Shown here one piece after another: positions 1 through 6,830 of a stretch of 17,615 nt of DNA. Made by a program: the position numbers and the translations under genes. This DNA comes from CAZNQW01 sp964575225. GTDB taxonomy: Bacteria; Chloroflexota; Anaerolineae; JAAYZQ01. The notes below the pieces were generated by a model. It made no database searches. It saw only the letters and a list, made by a program, of their open reading frames with translations, and was not told the origin of the DNA. Location of the stretch: NCBI GenBank assembly GCA_964575225.1, contig CAZNQW010000061.1, positions 1 through 17,615 of the forward strand, written 5' to 3'. The stretch's first letter is position 1; each line of letters opens with the position of its first letter.

Positions 1-3
1 TCA

Positions 4-115
4 TTAAACCCGCCTTTTCAGGGGTTTAAATGGGTTGTTTGTTTTGTGCGCGCTTTGCGCGCACACCACATACAGTACCTCTTTTTTCCCCGACTGCCCT
101 TTTTGCAGGGCAGTC
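4..115. repeat. three consecutive stem-loops in non-coding DNA
   Basis: Three perfect inverted repeats lie close together. Arms TTAAACCC/GGGTTTAA are at 4-11 and 22-29. Arms GTGCGCGC/GCGCGCAC are at 46-53 and 57-64 with a 3-nt loop. Arms GACTGCCCT/AGGGCAGTC are at 92-100 and 107-115. None is followed by a clean T-run in either orientation; the T-rich stretch at 35-45 follows the first hairpin on the plus strand, so that one could act as a weak terminator for a gene left of the window. A structured small RNA is the alternative. I see no gene in 1-308 on either strand. Confidence 0.5.
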
Positions 116-186
116 ATTAGAGACAAGGGACACGCAAATGGAACATTGAACCCAGGGTTAAATTTCCTACGCAGCGTTGGGGACGC

Positions 187-216
187 TTAACAAAACGCCC
201 CTTGTTGGTGTATAAT
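187..216 (+). promoter_or_regulatory. sigma-70 promoter of the double-HTH gene
   Basis: The -35 hexamer TTAACA (187-192) and the -10 hexamer TATAAT (211-216) are separated by 18 bp. The predicted transcript start is near 223, giving a leader of about 86 nt before the start codon at 309. The gene has a Shine-Dalgarno AGGAGAG at 296-302, six bases before the ATG. Confidence 0.7.
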
Positions 217-308
217 AAAATCGGAAAACAGATTCTGTTTTGTAAATAAGCCGTTTCGCAGATTGCCTGCTGGACGGCGCCGCGTGCGCACCCATAGGAG
301 AGCGACCC

Positions 309-833
309 ATGTCTTTGCTTCACCCCTTGGATCGGCTTGTTGCGCGCGATTCCTTTGCCGAGATCATTGCCCTGCTGGAACCGGAAGAGCTGATCATCGC
401 CACGCTCCGGCTGGAAGAGCTGACAGACGCCCAAATCGGCGAGATCTTGGGAATTCCCCGAGGGGCCGTGCATCATCGCATGCAACGGGCTTGTCGGCGC
501 ATCGCGCAGATGCGTCCCGATCTGGGCCCTTTTGTGGCCGACCGTCACCCGCGAGGGACCATGGCGCCCCGTACTCACCGCCCCTTGGAACAGGGCTACA
601 TCTGCCGTTGGGACGAGAAGGGCGGCCGACTTCCAGATCTGGTGCCCGAGTTGACGACCCGAGAGGTGGCGCAGCGGTTTGACGTATCTCCCCAGGCGGT
701 GGGTCGCTGGGTGCGCGCAGGTTGCTTTCCCAATGCCTATCGCTGTGGAGAGCAGGGCGGCTATCGTATCCCCGAACAAGATCTGGAGGGTTTTTGCCCA
801 CCCTTTCAGGGAGGCGGCAGGCGGGAGCCATGA
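309..833 (+). CDS. putative DNA-binding protein with two helix-turn-helix domains
   Basis: 174-residue protein with no named family that I recognise. Residues about 24-66 resemble sigma-70 region 4 or a LuxR-type HTH (DAQIGEILGIPRGAVHHRMQ), the part that reads -35 DNA in sigma factors. No region 2 is present, so it is not a sigma factor. Residues about 115-162 look like a MerR/excisionase-type HTH: TTREVAQRFDVSPQAVGRWV, then an aromatic/glycine wing and a RIPEQDLEGF end typical of helix-turn-helix_17 proteins. A basic, Pro-rich linker joins them. The start is supported by AGGAGAG six bases upstream and a good promoter. The TGA stop (831-833) abuts a terminator shared with convergent gyrB. A soluble transcription regulator is the likely role; the target is unknown, and self-regulation or control of a neighbour is a guess. 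Confidence 0.75.
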   Translation: MSLLHPLDRLVARDSFAEIIALLEPEELIIATLRLEELTDAQIGEILGIPRGAVHHRMQRACRRIAQMRPDLGPFVADRHPRGTMAPRTHRPLEQGYICRWDEKGGRLPDLVPELTTREVAQRFDVSPQAVGRWVRAGCFPNAYRCGEQGGYRIPEQDLEGFCPPFQGGGRREP

Positions 834-866
834 AAAAAGCCCTGCGTAGAGGGCAGGGCCTTTTTC
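833..866. terminator. bidirectional intrinsic terminator between the HTH gene and gyrB
   Basis: Stem GCCCTGC (839-845) pairs with GCAGGGC (853-859) across a 7-nt loop. Six A residues flank it on the left (833-838) and TTTTT on the right (861-865), so a U-tract follows the hairpin in both directions. It ends the plus-strand HTH gene, whose stop codon overlaps its left edge, and minus-strand gyrB, which stops 17 bases away. Confidence 0.9.
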
Positions 867-882
867 AGAATCGTGGCAGGTG

Positions 883-2832
883 CTAGACATCCAGGTTGCG
901 CACGCTCTTGGCGTGGGTTTGGATGAACCGTTTGCGGGGCGGCACACTGCTGCCCATGAGCATGTCAAAGGTCCGGTCGGCCACGGCTGCATCCTCGATG
1001 GTGACCTGAAGTAGGGTGCGGTTCTCGGGGTTCATCGTGGTCTCCCACAACTGCTCGGCATTCATCTCTCCCAACCCCTTATAGCGCTGCAATCCGGTGT
1101 TGGCGCCTTTTAGCCGCTTCAGGACCTGATCTTTTTCTTCCTCTGTGTACACATATTGATGTCCCTGGCGCGTATTGATGCGGTACAAAGGCGGCTGGGC
1201 GATGAACAGATGGCCGCTCTCGATCAGAGGTTCCATATAGCGGAAAAAGAAGGTGAGAAGCAGGGTGCGGATATGGCTGCCGTCGACATCGGCGTCGGTC
1301 ATCACCACCACCCGGCCGTAGCGCAGGTTTTCCACGCTGAACTGAGGGCCGATCCCGGTGCCCAAGGCGGTGATCATGGCCTTGATCTCATTGTTGCTCA
1401 AGATGCGATCGAGATGGGCCTTTTCGACATTCAGGATCTTGCCTCGCAGCGGCAAAATAGCTTGGAAGCGACGATCGCGCCCCTGTTTGGCACTGCCCCC
1501 GGCGCTATCGCCTTCGACGATAAAGAGTTCGGTGCGAGAGGCATCCCGATCGGAGCAGTCGGCCAACTTGCCTGGCAGGGTCATGCTCTCTAGGGCGCTC
1601 TTGCGGATGACCAGGTCGCGGGCTTTGCGGGCGGCCTCGCGCGCGCGGGAGGAGGTGATGCACTTTTGGACGATCTTTTTGGCTTCGCGGCTGTTCTTTT
1701 CCAGGAACTCGGCCAGCGCCTCGGCGACCACCGATTCGACGTGGCCTCGCACCTCGGCGTTGCCCAGCTTGGCCTTTGTCTGACTTTCGAACTGGGGGTC
1801 AGTCATCTTGACGTTGAGGACGGCGGTCAGTCCCTGCCTCGTGTCGTCCCCCGTGAGGTTGATGTCCTTATCCTTGAGCAAGCCCTTGTTACGGGCATAG
1901 TCGTTCAAACAGCGCGTGAGGGCCGAGCGAAATCCGGTCAGATGGGTGCCGCCATCGACGGTGTTGATGTTGTTGGCAAAGGCGAACACCGACTCGGCAT
2001 AGCCATCGGTGTACTGAATGGCCGCCTCGACCATGGTGCCATTGATCTGCTTGCCCACATAGATCGGGGGGTGGAGCACTTCGCGGTTCTTGTTCAGGTA
2101 GCGGGCAAAGGCGGCAATTCCACCCTCGAAATAAAACGATACCTCGCGACCGAGGGGCTTGCCCCGCACTTCGCGATTGTCCACCAGGCGCAGGGTCAGT
2201 CCGCGCGTCAAAAAGGCCATTTCGCGAAAGCGTTGGATCAGTGACTCGAATTTGTAGGTGAGGGTGTCAAAGATCTCGGAATCGGCCAAAAAGGTCGTTC
2301 GTGTGCCCGTATCCTTGGTCTTGGCCTTGCCCACCATCTCCACTGGGGAGACGGGTACCCCCTGTTCGTAGCGCTGGCGATAGATCTGCCCGTCGCGTTG
2401 AACCTCAACTTCCAGCCATTTGGATAGGGCATTGACCGCCGAGACGCCGACGCCGTGCAGGCCGGAGGCGACTTTATAGCCGCTTCCGCCAAACTTGCCA
2501 CCGGCATGGAGGATGGTGTGGACCACCTCCAGGGTATCCATCGGCTCGCCGTTCGGTTTCTTTTGTACCGGGTGGGGGCCCACCGGAATGCCGCGGCCAT
2601 TGTCAATGACCGTCACTGAGTCATCGGCGTTGATCAGGACCTCGATCCGATCGCAGGCGCCCGCCAGCGCTTCGTCCACGCTGTTGTCCACCACTTCGTA
2701 CACAAGGTGGTGCAGGCCTCGGGCATCGGTCGAACCGATGTACATGCCCGGCCGCCGGCGCACGGCCTCCAGGCCCTGCAAGACCTGGATATCGGTTACT
2801 TCGTAACTAGACGCTTGGTCTCGTTTTGACAA
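883..2832 (-). CDS. gyrB: DNA gyrase subunit B
   Basis: 649-residue ATPase subunit of DNA gyrase, which with GyrA introduces negative supercoils at the cost of ATP; it acts on the chromosome in the cytoplasm. The GHKL ATP-binding fold shows EVVDNSVDEALAG (46-58), DNGRGIP (77-83) and the glycine-rich ATP lid GLHGVGVSAVNALS (124-137). The QTK loop (351-353) contacts the gamma phosphate. The TOPRIM domain has EGDSAGG (440-446), PLRGKILNVEKA (461-472) and the Mg-binding DADVDG (513-518). The C-terminal QRYKGLGEMN (582-591) is also canonical. Length suits the short gyrase B without the enterobacterial insertion; ParE is a close alternative from sequence alone. The start codon is TTG, chosen because GGAGGG lies eight bases upstream and the N-terminus fits the family. 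It is monocistronic, with a perfect consensus promoter and a terminator. Confidence 0.96.
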   Translation of the reverse strand: MSKRDQASSYEVTDIQVLQGLEAVRRRPGMYIGSTDARGLHHLVYEVVDNSVDEALAGACDRIEVLINADDSVTVIDNGRGIPVGPHPVQKKPNGEPMDTLEVVHTILHAGGKFGGSGYKVASGLHGVGVSAVNALSKWLEVEVQRDGQIYRQRYEQGVPVSPVEMVGKAKTKDTGTRTTFLADSEIFDTLTYKFESLIQRFREMAFLTRGLTLRLVDNREVRGKPLGREVSFYFEGGIAAFARYLNKNREVLHPPIYVGKQINGTMVEAAIQYTDGYAESVFAFANNINTVDGGTHLTGFRSALTRCLNDYARNKGLLKDKDINLTGDDTRQGLTAVLNVKMTDPQFESQTKAKLGNAEVRGHVESVVAEALAEFLEKNSREAKKIVQKCITSSRAREAARKARDLVIRKSALESMTLPGKLADCSDRDASRTELFIVEGDSAGGSAKQGRDRRFQAILPLRGKILNVEKAHLDRILSNNEIKAMITALGTGIGPQFSVENLRYGRVVVMTDADVDGSHIRTLLLTFFFRYMEPLIESGHLFIAQPPLYRINTRQGHQYVYTEEEKDQVLKRLKGANTGLQRYKGLGEMNAEQLWETTMNPENRTLLQVTIEDAAVADRTFDMLMGSSVPPRKRFIQTHAKSVRNLDV

Positions 2833-2884
2833 CGTGCGTTCCCTCCATCAAACCATCGAACATTATTTCAACTGATAAGAAACA

Positions 2885-2913
2885 ATTATAGCATGATGAA
2901 AATGGCCTGTCAA
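2885..2913 (-). promoter_or_regulatory. perfect consensus sigma-70 promoter of gyrB
   Basis: Read on the minus strand, TTGACA (2913-2908) and TATAAT (2890-2885) are separated by exactly 17 bp, with TGC before the -10, an extended -10 element. The predicted start is near 2878, leaving a leader of about 46 nt with GGAGGG before the TTG start codon. Confidence 0.92.
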
Positions 2914-2977
2914 AAGCGACTGTGTGCAAGCCCAGAGCTGCAAATCACTCGGTCATTCGACTCCCTGTGGCCCAGTC

Positions 2978-3006
2978 TTGGAGAAAACACCGCCTTGCGG
3001 TACAAT
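2978..3006 (+). promoter_or_regulatory. promoter giving a leaderless hydrolase mRNA
   Basis: TTGGAG (2978-2983), a 17-bp spacer and TACAAT (3001-3006). The predicted transcript start is near 3013, one base before the ATG at 3014. No Shine-Dalgarno sequence precedes that ATG, consistent with leaderless translation. This promoter diverges from that of gyrB. Confidence 0.7.
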
Positions 3007-3013
3007 CCATCCC

Positions 3014-3997
3014 ATGAGCATGGAAACCGGATTGCCCTATCTACATGCTATTGAGTTGCCGACGCCCTTTCCTGTGGGGCCGATCACCGTCTACTTGGCC
3101 GCTGCCCCGGGCGAGCCTCTGACCCTGATCGATACGGGGCCGCGCACGGCCGATACCCTGTCGGCTCTAGAGGGAGCTTTGGCAGCGCTGGGGCACAACC
3201 CAGCCGAGTTGGAACGGATCGTCCTCACCCATGCCCACGTCGACCACTTTGGCATGGCAGGCGACCTCGCCGGCCGGTCGGGTGCGAGTGTGTGGACCCA
3301 TCCCTGGAACATCGCCGAGGTGGGCCCCTTTGATGGAGAGCGGGAGCGCCGGGTGGATTTCTATCGGGTGCTGCTCCAGCAGGCCGCCGTCCCAACCGAG
3401 ATGACGCACGCTGTGGATTGGGTGACGCGGGGAATGACCGCTTTTGCCCGGCCTGTTGCCGTCACGGACTCGGTGAATGAGGGCGACTCCCTCGTCCTGG
3501 CGGGCCGGACCTGGCAGGTGCTCCACACCCCCGGCCATGCCCGAGGCCTCATCTGCCTGTACGAGCCCGCCAGCCGGACCCTGATCTCCAGCGACCACCT
3601 GCTGGCCGAGATCTCGTCGAATCCGGTGGTGGAGCCTCCCCTGCCCGGCCAAACCGAGCGGCCGCGTAGCCTGGCCCTCTATCAGGATTCGTTACGGCGC
3701 ATCGCGGCCCTGCCCATCGACCGGGCGCTGCCCGGGCATGGCCCCCGCATCGACGATGTCCCCGGTTTGGTCGAACGGCGCCTGGCCTTTCACCGGCAGC
3801 GCATGGCCCGCATCCTCGATACCCTCGACGAGGGCGCCACCACCTGGGACCTGGTGCAGGCCCTGTTTCCATCGCGCTCGTCCCTGGATACCTTTCTTGC
3901 CGTCTCGGAGGTCATTGGTCACCTGGACCTGCTGGAACTCGCGGGACGAATCATCGCCCAAGAGCGGGATGGCATCCTCCACTGGAGCAGAGCCTGA
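3014..3997 (+). CDS. metallo-beta-lactamase-fold hydrolase
   Basis: 327-residue cytoplasmic protein of the MBL superfamily, with no signal peptide. The zinc-binding motif HAHVDH (residues 73-78) is complete, and the other metal ligands are visible: H174 in TPGHARG, D194 in ISSDHL and H242 in LPGHGP. This is the glyoxalase II-like arrangement for a dinuclear centre. The last ~70 residues look like the small winged-helix tail (BLACT_WH type) found on many such hydrolases, as in LACTB2-like proteins. Substrate cannot be told; thioesters, lactones and nucleic-acid ends are all cut by relatives. An in-frame ATG at 2924 would add 30 residues (Cys/Pro-rich, unlike the family), but the promoter lies inside that extension, so 3014 was chosen. 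It converges on pyk across a 43-bp gap without an obvious terminator. Confidence 0.85.
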   Translation: MSMETGLPYLHAIELPTPFPVGPITVYLAAAPGEPLTLIDTGPRTADTLSALEGALAALGHNPAELERIVLTHAHVDHFGMAGDLAGRSGASVWTHPWNIAEVGPFDGERERRVDFYRVLLQQAAVPTEMTHAVDWVTRGMTAFARPVAVTDSVNEGDSLVLAGRTWQVLHTPGHARGLICLYEPASRTLISSDHLLAEISSNPVVEPPLPGQTERPRSLALYQDSLRRIAALPIDRALPGHGPRIDDVPGLVERRLAFHRQRMARILDTLDEGATTWDLVQALFPSRSSLDTFLAVSEVIGHLDLLELAGRIIAQERDGILHWSRA

Positions 3998-4040
3998 CCC
4001 AGCCCCTCAAGCGTCCTGCTTTAGGTGCGGTGCGTTTCCG

Positions 4041-5474
4041 TCATCGCCAACCCTTTTCCTCGCCCACTCGGTGGACTTTGAGGGTGTTGGTCAGGCCCGA
4101 TCCGCCCACAGGCACGCCGGCGGTGATGATGACTAGATCGCCCTCGCAGACCAACTCGCGCGTCCGTGCCGCCTCTACCACGGTGACGATCATGGCGTCG
4201 GTATCGGCAAACTGATCGACCAGTAGCGGCACCACCCCCCAGACCAGTGTAAGTTGCTGATAGGTGGCCCTGCGCGGCGTCGGCGACACGATGGGCGTCA
4301 CCGGCCGGTGGCGCGCCACCCGCCGTGCCGTGCTGCCGCTCACCGTCGAGGCAATGATCGCCCGGGCGTTCAGATCCCGGGCCATCTCACAGGCCATGTG
4401 GGTGAGCGAGTCGGTGACATCGTGGGTGTGGAGGGGGAAGGGGCGGCTGAGCCAATCCATGTAGGGCATAGAGCGCTCGGTCACCTCGGCGATGCGGGCC
4501 ATGGTTTGCACGGCCTGCACCGCATAGCGGCCCACGGCCGTCTCGCCCGATAGCATGATGGCGTCGGATCCATCGAGGATGGCGTTGGCCACGTCCGATG
4601 CCTCGGCCCGTGTGGGGCGTGGGTTGCGCATCATCGAATCGAGCATCTGCGTGGCGGTGATCACCGGTTTGCCCATCTCGTTGCAGGTTCGGATGATGCG
4701 CTTTTGGGCAATGGGCAGCTCCTCGGCCGGTGTTTCTACGCCCAGATCGCCGCGGGCCACCATCAAGCCATCGGAGACCTCCAGGATCTCTTCGATACAA
4801 TCCAAAGCCTCGGGCTTTTCGATCTTGGCGATGATCGGCGTATCGGCCCCCATCTCTTGCAGCGTCGCCCGCAAGTGACAGACATCGACCGGAGATCGCA
4901 CAAAGGATAGGGCAAAATAGTCCACGCCCTGCTCAACGGCAAAGGCTGCGTCGACCCGGTCCTTGTCGGTCACCGAAGGGATCTTGAGCTTGGTATGGGG
5001 CAGGCTCAGCCCTTTCCGCGGTTTGAGCAGGCCGCCGGTTACCACCTCTGCCTGCACCTGGCGCCCGTCGCAGCCGACCACCACCAGTTCCAGCAGCCCA
5101 TCATCCAGCAGGATCCGATCGCCGCACTGGGCATCTTGGAACACCTCGGGATGGGGCAGGGGGATGATCGCTGGCTCGGTGGCGCTCGCCGCGTTGATCA
5201 ACGTCACCTCTTGCCCCTCCACCAGGGTCATCCCGTCGGGCGATAGCATCCCCACCCGGAGTTTGGGCCCCTGCAGGTCGGCCAGGATCGCCACCGGTCG
5301 ATCCATTTCGTCGGCCAGATGGCGGACCTGGCTGATCCGCCGGGCCTGTTCTTCATGGGTGCCGTGGGAAAAGTTGATGCGTGCCACAGCCATTCCAGCC
5401 TGGATGAAGGAGCGCAGGGTGGCCTCGTCATCGGATGCCGGGCCCAACGTACAGACAATTTTGGTTCGCAACAT
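4041..5474 (-). CDS. pyk: pyruvate kinase
   Basis: 477-residue glycolytic enzyme that converts phosphoenolpyruvate and ADP to pyruvate and ATP in the cytoplasm. The N-terminus RTKIVCTLGPAS and ARINFSHGTH are canonical. The signature around IIAKIEKPEA (214-223) holds the catalytic Lys217 and the Mg-binding Glu219; ARGDLGVE (240-247) gives the second metal ligand Asp243. TATQMLDSM (273-281) lines the active site. A B domain lies at roughly 70-170, and the C-terminal regulatory domain (about 350-477) is complete with no extra PEP-utilising domain. The ATG has GGGGG five bases upstream. It lies 13 bp downstream of the MFS gene on the same strand, so the two are probably co-transcribed; no promoter was seen between them. 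Confidence 0.96.
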   Translation of the reverse strand: MLRTKIVCTLGPASDDEATLRSFIQAGMAVARINFSHGTHEEQARRISQVRHLADEMDRPVAILADLQGPKLRVGMLSPDGMTLVEGQEVTLINAASATEPAIIPLPHPEVFQDAQCGDRILLDDGLLELVVVGCDGRQVQAEVVTGGLLKPRKGLSLPHTKLKIPSVTDKDRVDAAFAVEQGVDYFALSFVRSPVDVCHLRATLQEMGADTPIIAKIEKPEALDCIEEILEVSDGLMVARGDLGVETPAEELPIAQKRIIRTCNEMGKPVITATQMLDSMMRNPRPTRAEASDVANAILDGSDAIMLSGETAVGRYAVQAVQTMARIAEVTERSMPYMDWLSRPFPLHTHDVTDSLTHMACEMARDLNARAIIASTVSGSTARRVARHRPVTPIVSPTPRRATYQQLTLVWGVVPLLVDQFADTDAMIVTVVEAARTRELVCEGDLVIITAGVPVGGSGLTNTLKVHRVGEEKGWR

Positions 5475-5487
5475 GACGACCCCCGTG

Positions 5488-6759
5488 TCAGTCTAACAGG
5501 GAAGGAGGCAGCTCGATGCTGCCGTTGAGCAGGAGTGCTTCCGCTTTCCGCAGGGCAAAGATAGAAGCGATGCCTGCCGTCAGCACCACAATTCCAGTAA
5601 TCACAAACACGATCTTGGGGCCCACCACATCGCCCAAGATACCGGCCATAATCAGGGCGCCCATGGTGCCGATACCGATCACAGTAACCATGGCGCTTTC
5701 CACTCGTCCCCGCTGTGAATCCGATACCAGGGCTTGGGTCATGGCTGCTAGCGTGGTTCGCGCTGATACGACGCACAGCCCCACTACCAGCGCTCCCAAA
5801 AGCACCAACCAATAGACGGGCGCCAGGGCAAAGACCAGGATCCCACCACCCAGGACGATCATGGCTACACTGACGATCTGTCGCGAGCGCGCCCATGAGG
5901 CGTACAGACTGATGAGCAGGGCGCCCAGGGCCATGCCCACGCCCTCGGTGGCCTGAAGCAGGCCCAGATACTCGGCCGAGATGCCCAGCAATTGCTTAAA
6001 GTAGGCCGCCGCCAGCAGCACGGTGGCGCTCAGGCCCAACGTGGCCATGGTCGTAATGGCCATCAATTGCAGCAGATGTTTGTTGCTGGCAATATATCGC
6101 AAGCCGCTGACGAACTCGGGCCAAAAGGCCTGCTTCTGTATCGGACTGGCAGAACCGGAACCCGTTTTACCCTGCGGGATGTTCGCCGCCAGTAGGAGAA
6201 CCCCAGAGAGGAGAAAGGTGAACGAGTCGACCACAAAGGCCGTCGATGTCGACGTCAGGCTGATGACCAGGGTGGCCAGCGAAGCTCCCGCGATCAGCGA
6301 TACCAACTCGGTGGCCTGGATCAGTGCGTTGGCAGTGAGCAAATGCTTCTCGGGTACCATGTTGGGCAGCGAGGCATTGCGTGCCGGAATGTACATGGCG
6401 CCCAGCCCCATCACGATAAAGGCCGTGAAATAGAGGATATACAGGTGGCCCGGTTTCTGAACCAACAGCGCCAGCAAGATGGCGCCAGCTCGCAGTACAT
6501 CGGTGCCGATCATCAGCCATTTTCGGCTAAAGCGGTCTATCAGAACGCCGCTGGCCAACGCAAAGAGTTGCGGAATGGTCATGGCTGCGGCTATGACCAC
6601 CACCGCCAAACCGGTCTTGTCCGCCAGTTCGTTGATGAGCACCAAGGCGGCGACCACGGCAAAATTGTCGCCGATCTTGGAGACAAGCTGGCTCAACCAT
6701 AGAGCCAAAAAATCACGATTTTGCAAGACCGTGAACATGCCGGTCTTGTTATTGGTCAT
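5488..6759 (-). CDS. MFS transporter, MFS_3/EntS-like exporter
   Basis: 423-residue inner-membrane transporter of the major facilitator superfamily, probably 12 membrane helices. Residues 1-40 (VLQNRDFLALWLSQLVSKIG) and the cytoplasmic loop GVLIDRFSRKWLM after helix 2 match the MFS_3 group of drug or siderophore exporters such as EntS. MVPEKHLLTANALIQ between helices 4 and 5 is also typical. A hydrophilic linker near 200-220 separates the two six-helix halves. The substrate is unknown. The ATG at 6759 was chosen because AAGGA lies seven bases upstream; a TTG at 6783 is in frame but lacks such support and lies just after the predicted transcript start. It has its own promoter and seems to lead a two-gene unit with pyk; coupling of the functions is not evident. 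Confidence 0.85.
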   Translation of the reverse strand: MTNNKTGMFTVLQNRDFLALWLSQLVSKIGDNFAVVAALVLINELADKTGLAVVVIAAAMTIPQLFALASGVLIDRFSRKWLMIGTDVLRAGAILLALLVQKPGHLYILYFTAFIVMGLGAMYIPARNASLPNMVPEKHLLTANALIQATELVSLIAGASLATLVISLTSTSTAFVVDSFTFLLSGVLLLAANIPQGKTGSGSASPIQKQAFWPEFVSGLRYIASNKHLLQLMAITTMATLGLSATVLLAAAYFKQLLGISAEYLGLLQATEGVGMALGALLISLYASWARSRQIVSVAMIVLGGGILVFALAPVYWLVLLGALVVGLCVVSARTTLAAMTQALVSDSQRGRVESAMVTVIGIGTMGALIMAGILGDVVGPKIVFVITGIVVLTAGIASIFALRKAEALLLNGSIELPPSLLD

Positions 6760-6794
6760 ACCCAATCCTTGGAGCGAGCGCAATACTGCCGCTC

Positions 6795-6824
6795 ATTATA
6801 GTCGGAAATGCGATGAAATGCAAA
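6795..6824 (-). promoter_or_regulatory. promoter of the MFS-pyk unit
   Basis: On the minus strand, TTTGCA (6824-6819), an 18-bp spacer and a perfect TATAAT (6800-6795). The predicted start near 6788 gives a 29-nt leader. It lies just after the stop codon of the YfhO-type gene, so MFS-pyk can be transcribed separately from the genes upstream. Confidence 0.65.
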
Positions 6825-6830
6825 CAATCG

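Noticed and set aside
4..115. CRISPR array or tRNA at the left edge
   Set aside because: The three hairpins differ in sequence and spacing, so they are not direct repeats with spacers, and no cloverleaf or T-loop consensus is present.
117..992. Long open frame on the minus strand over the HTH gene and the end of gyrB
   Set aside because: It crosses two convergent, well-supported genes and their terminator, has no family features and has low-complexity composition.
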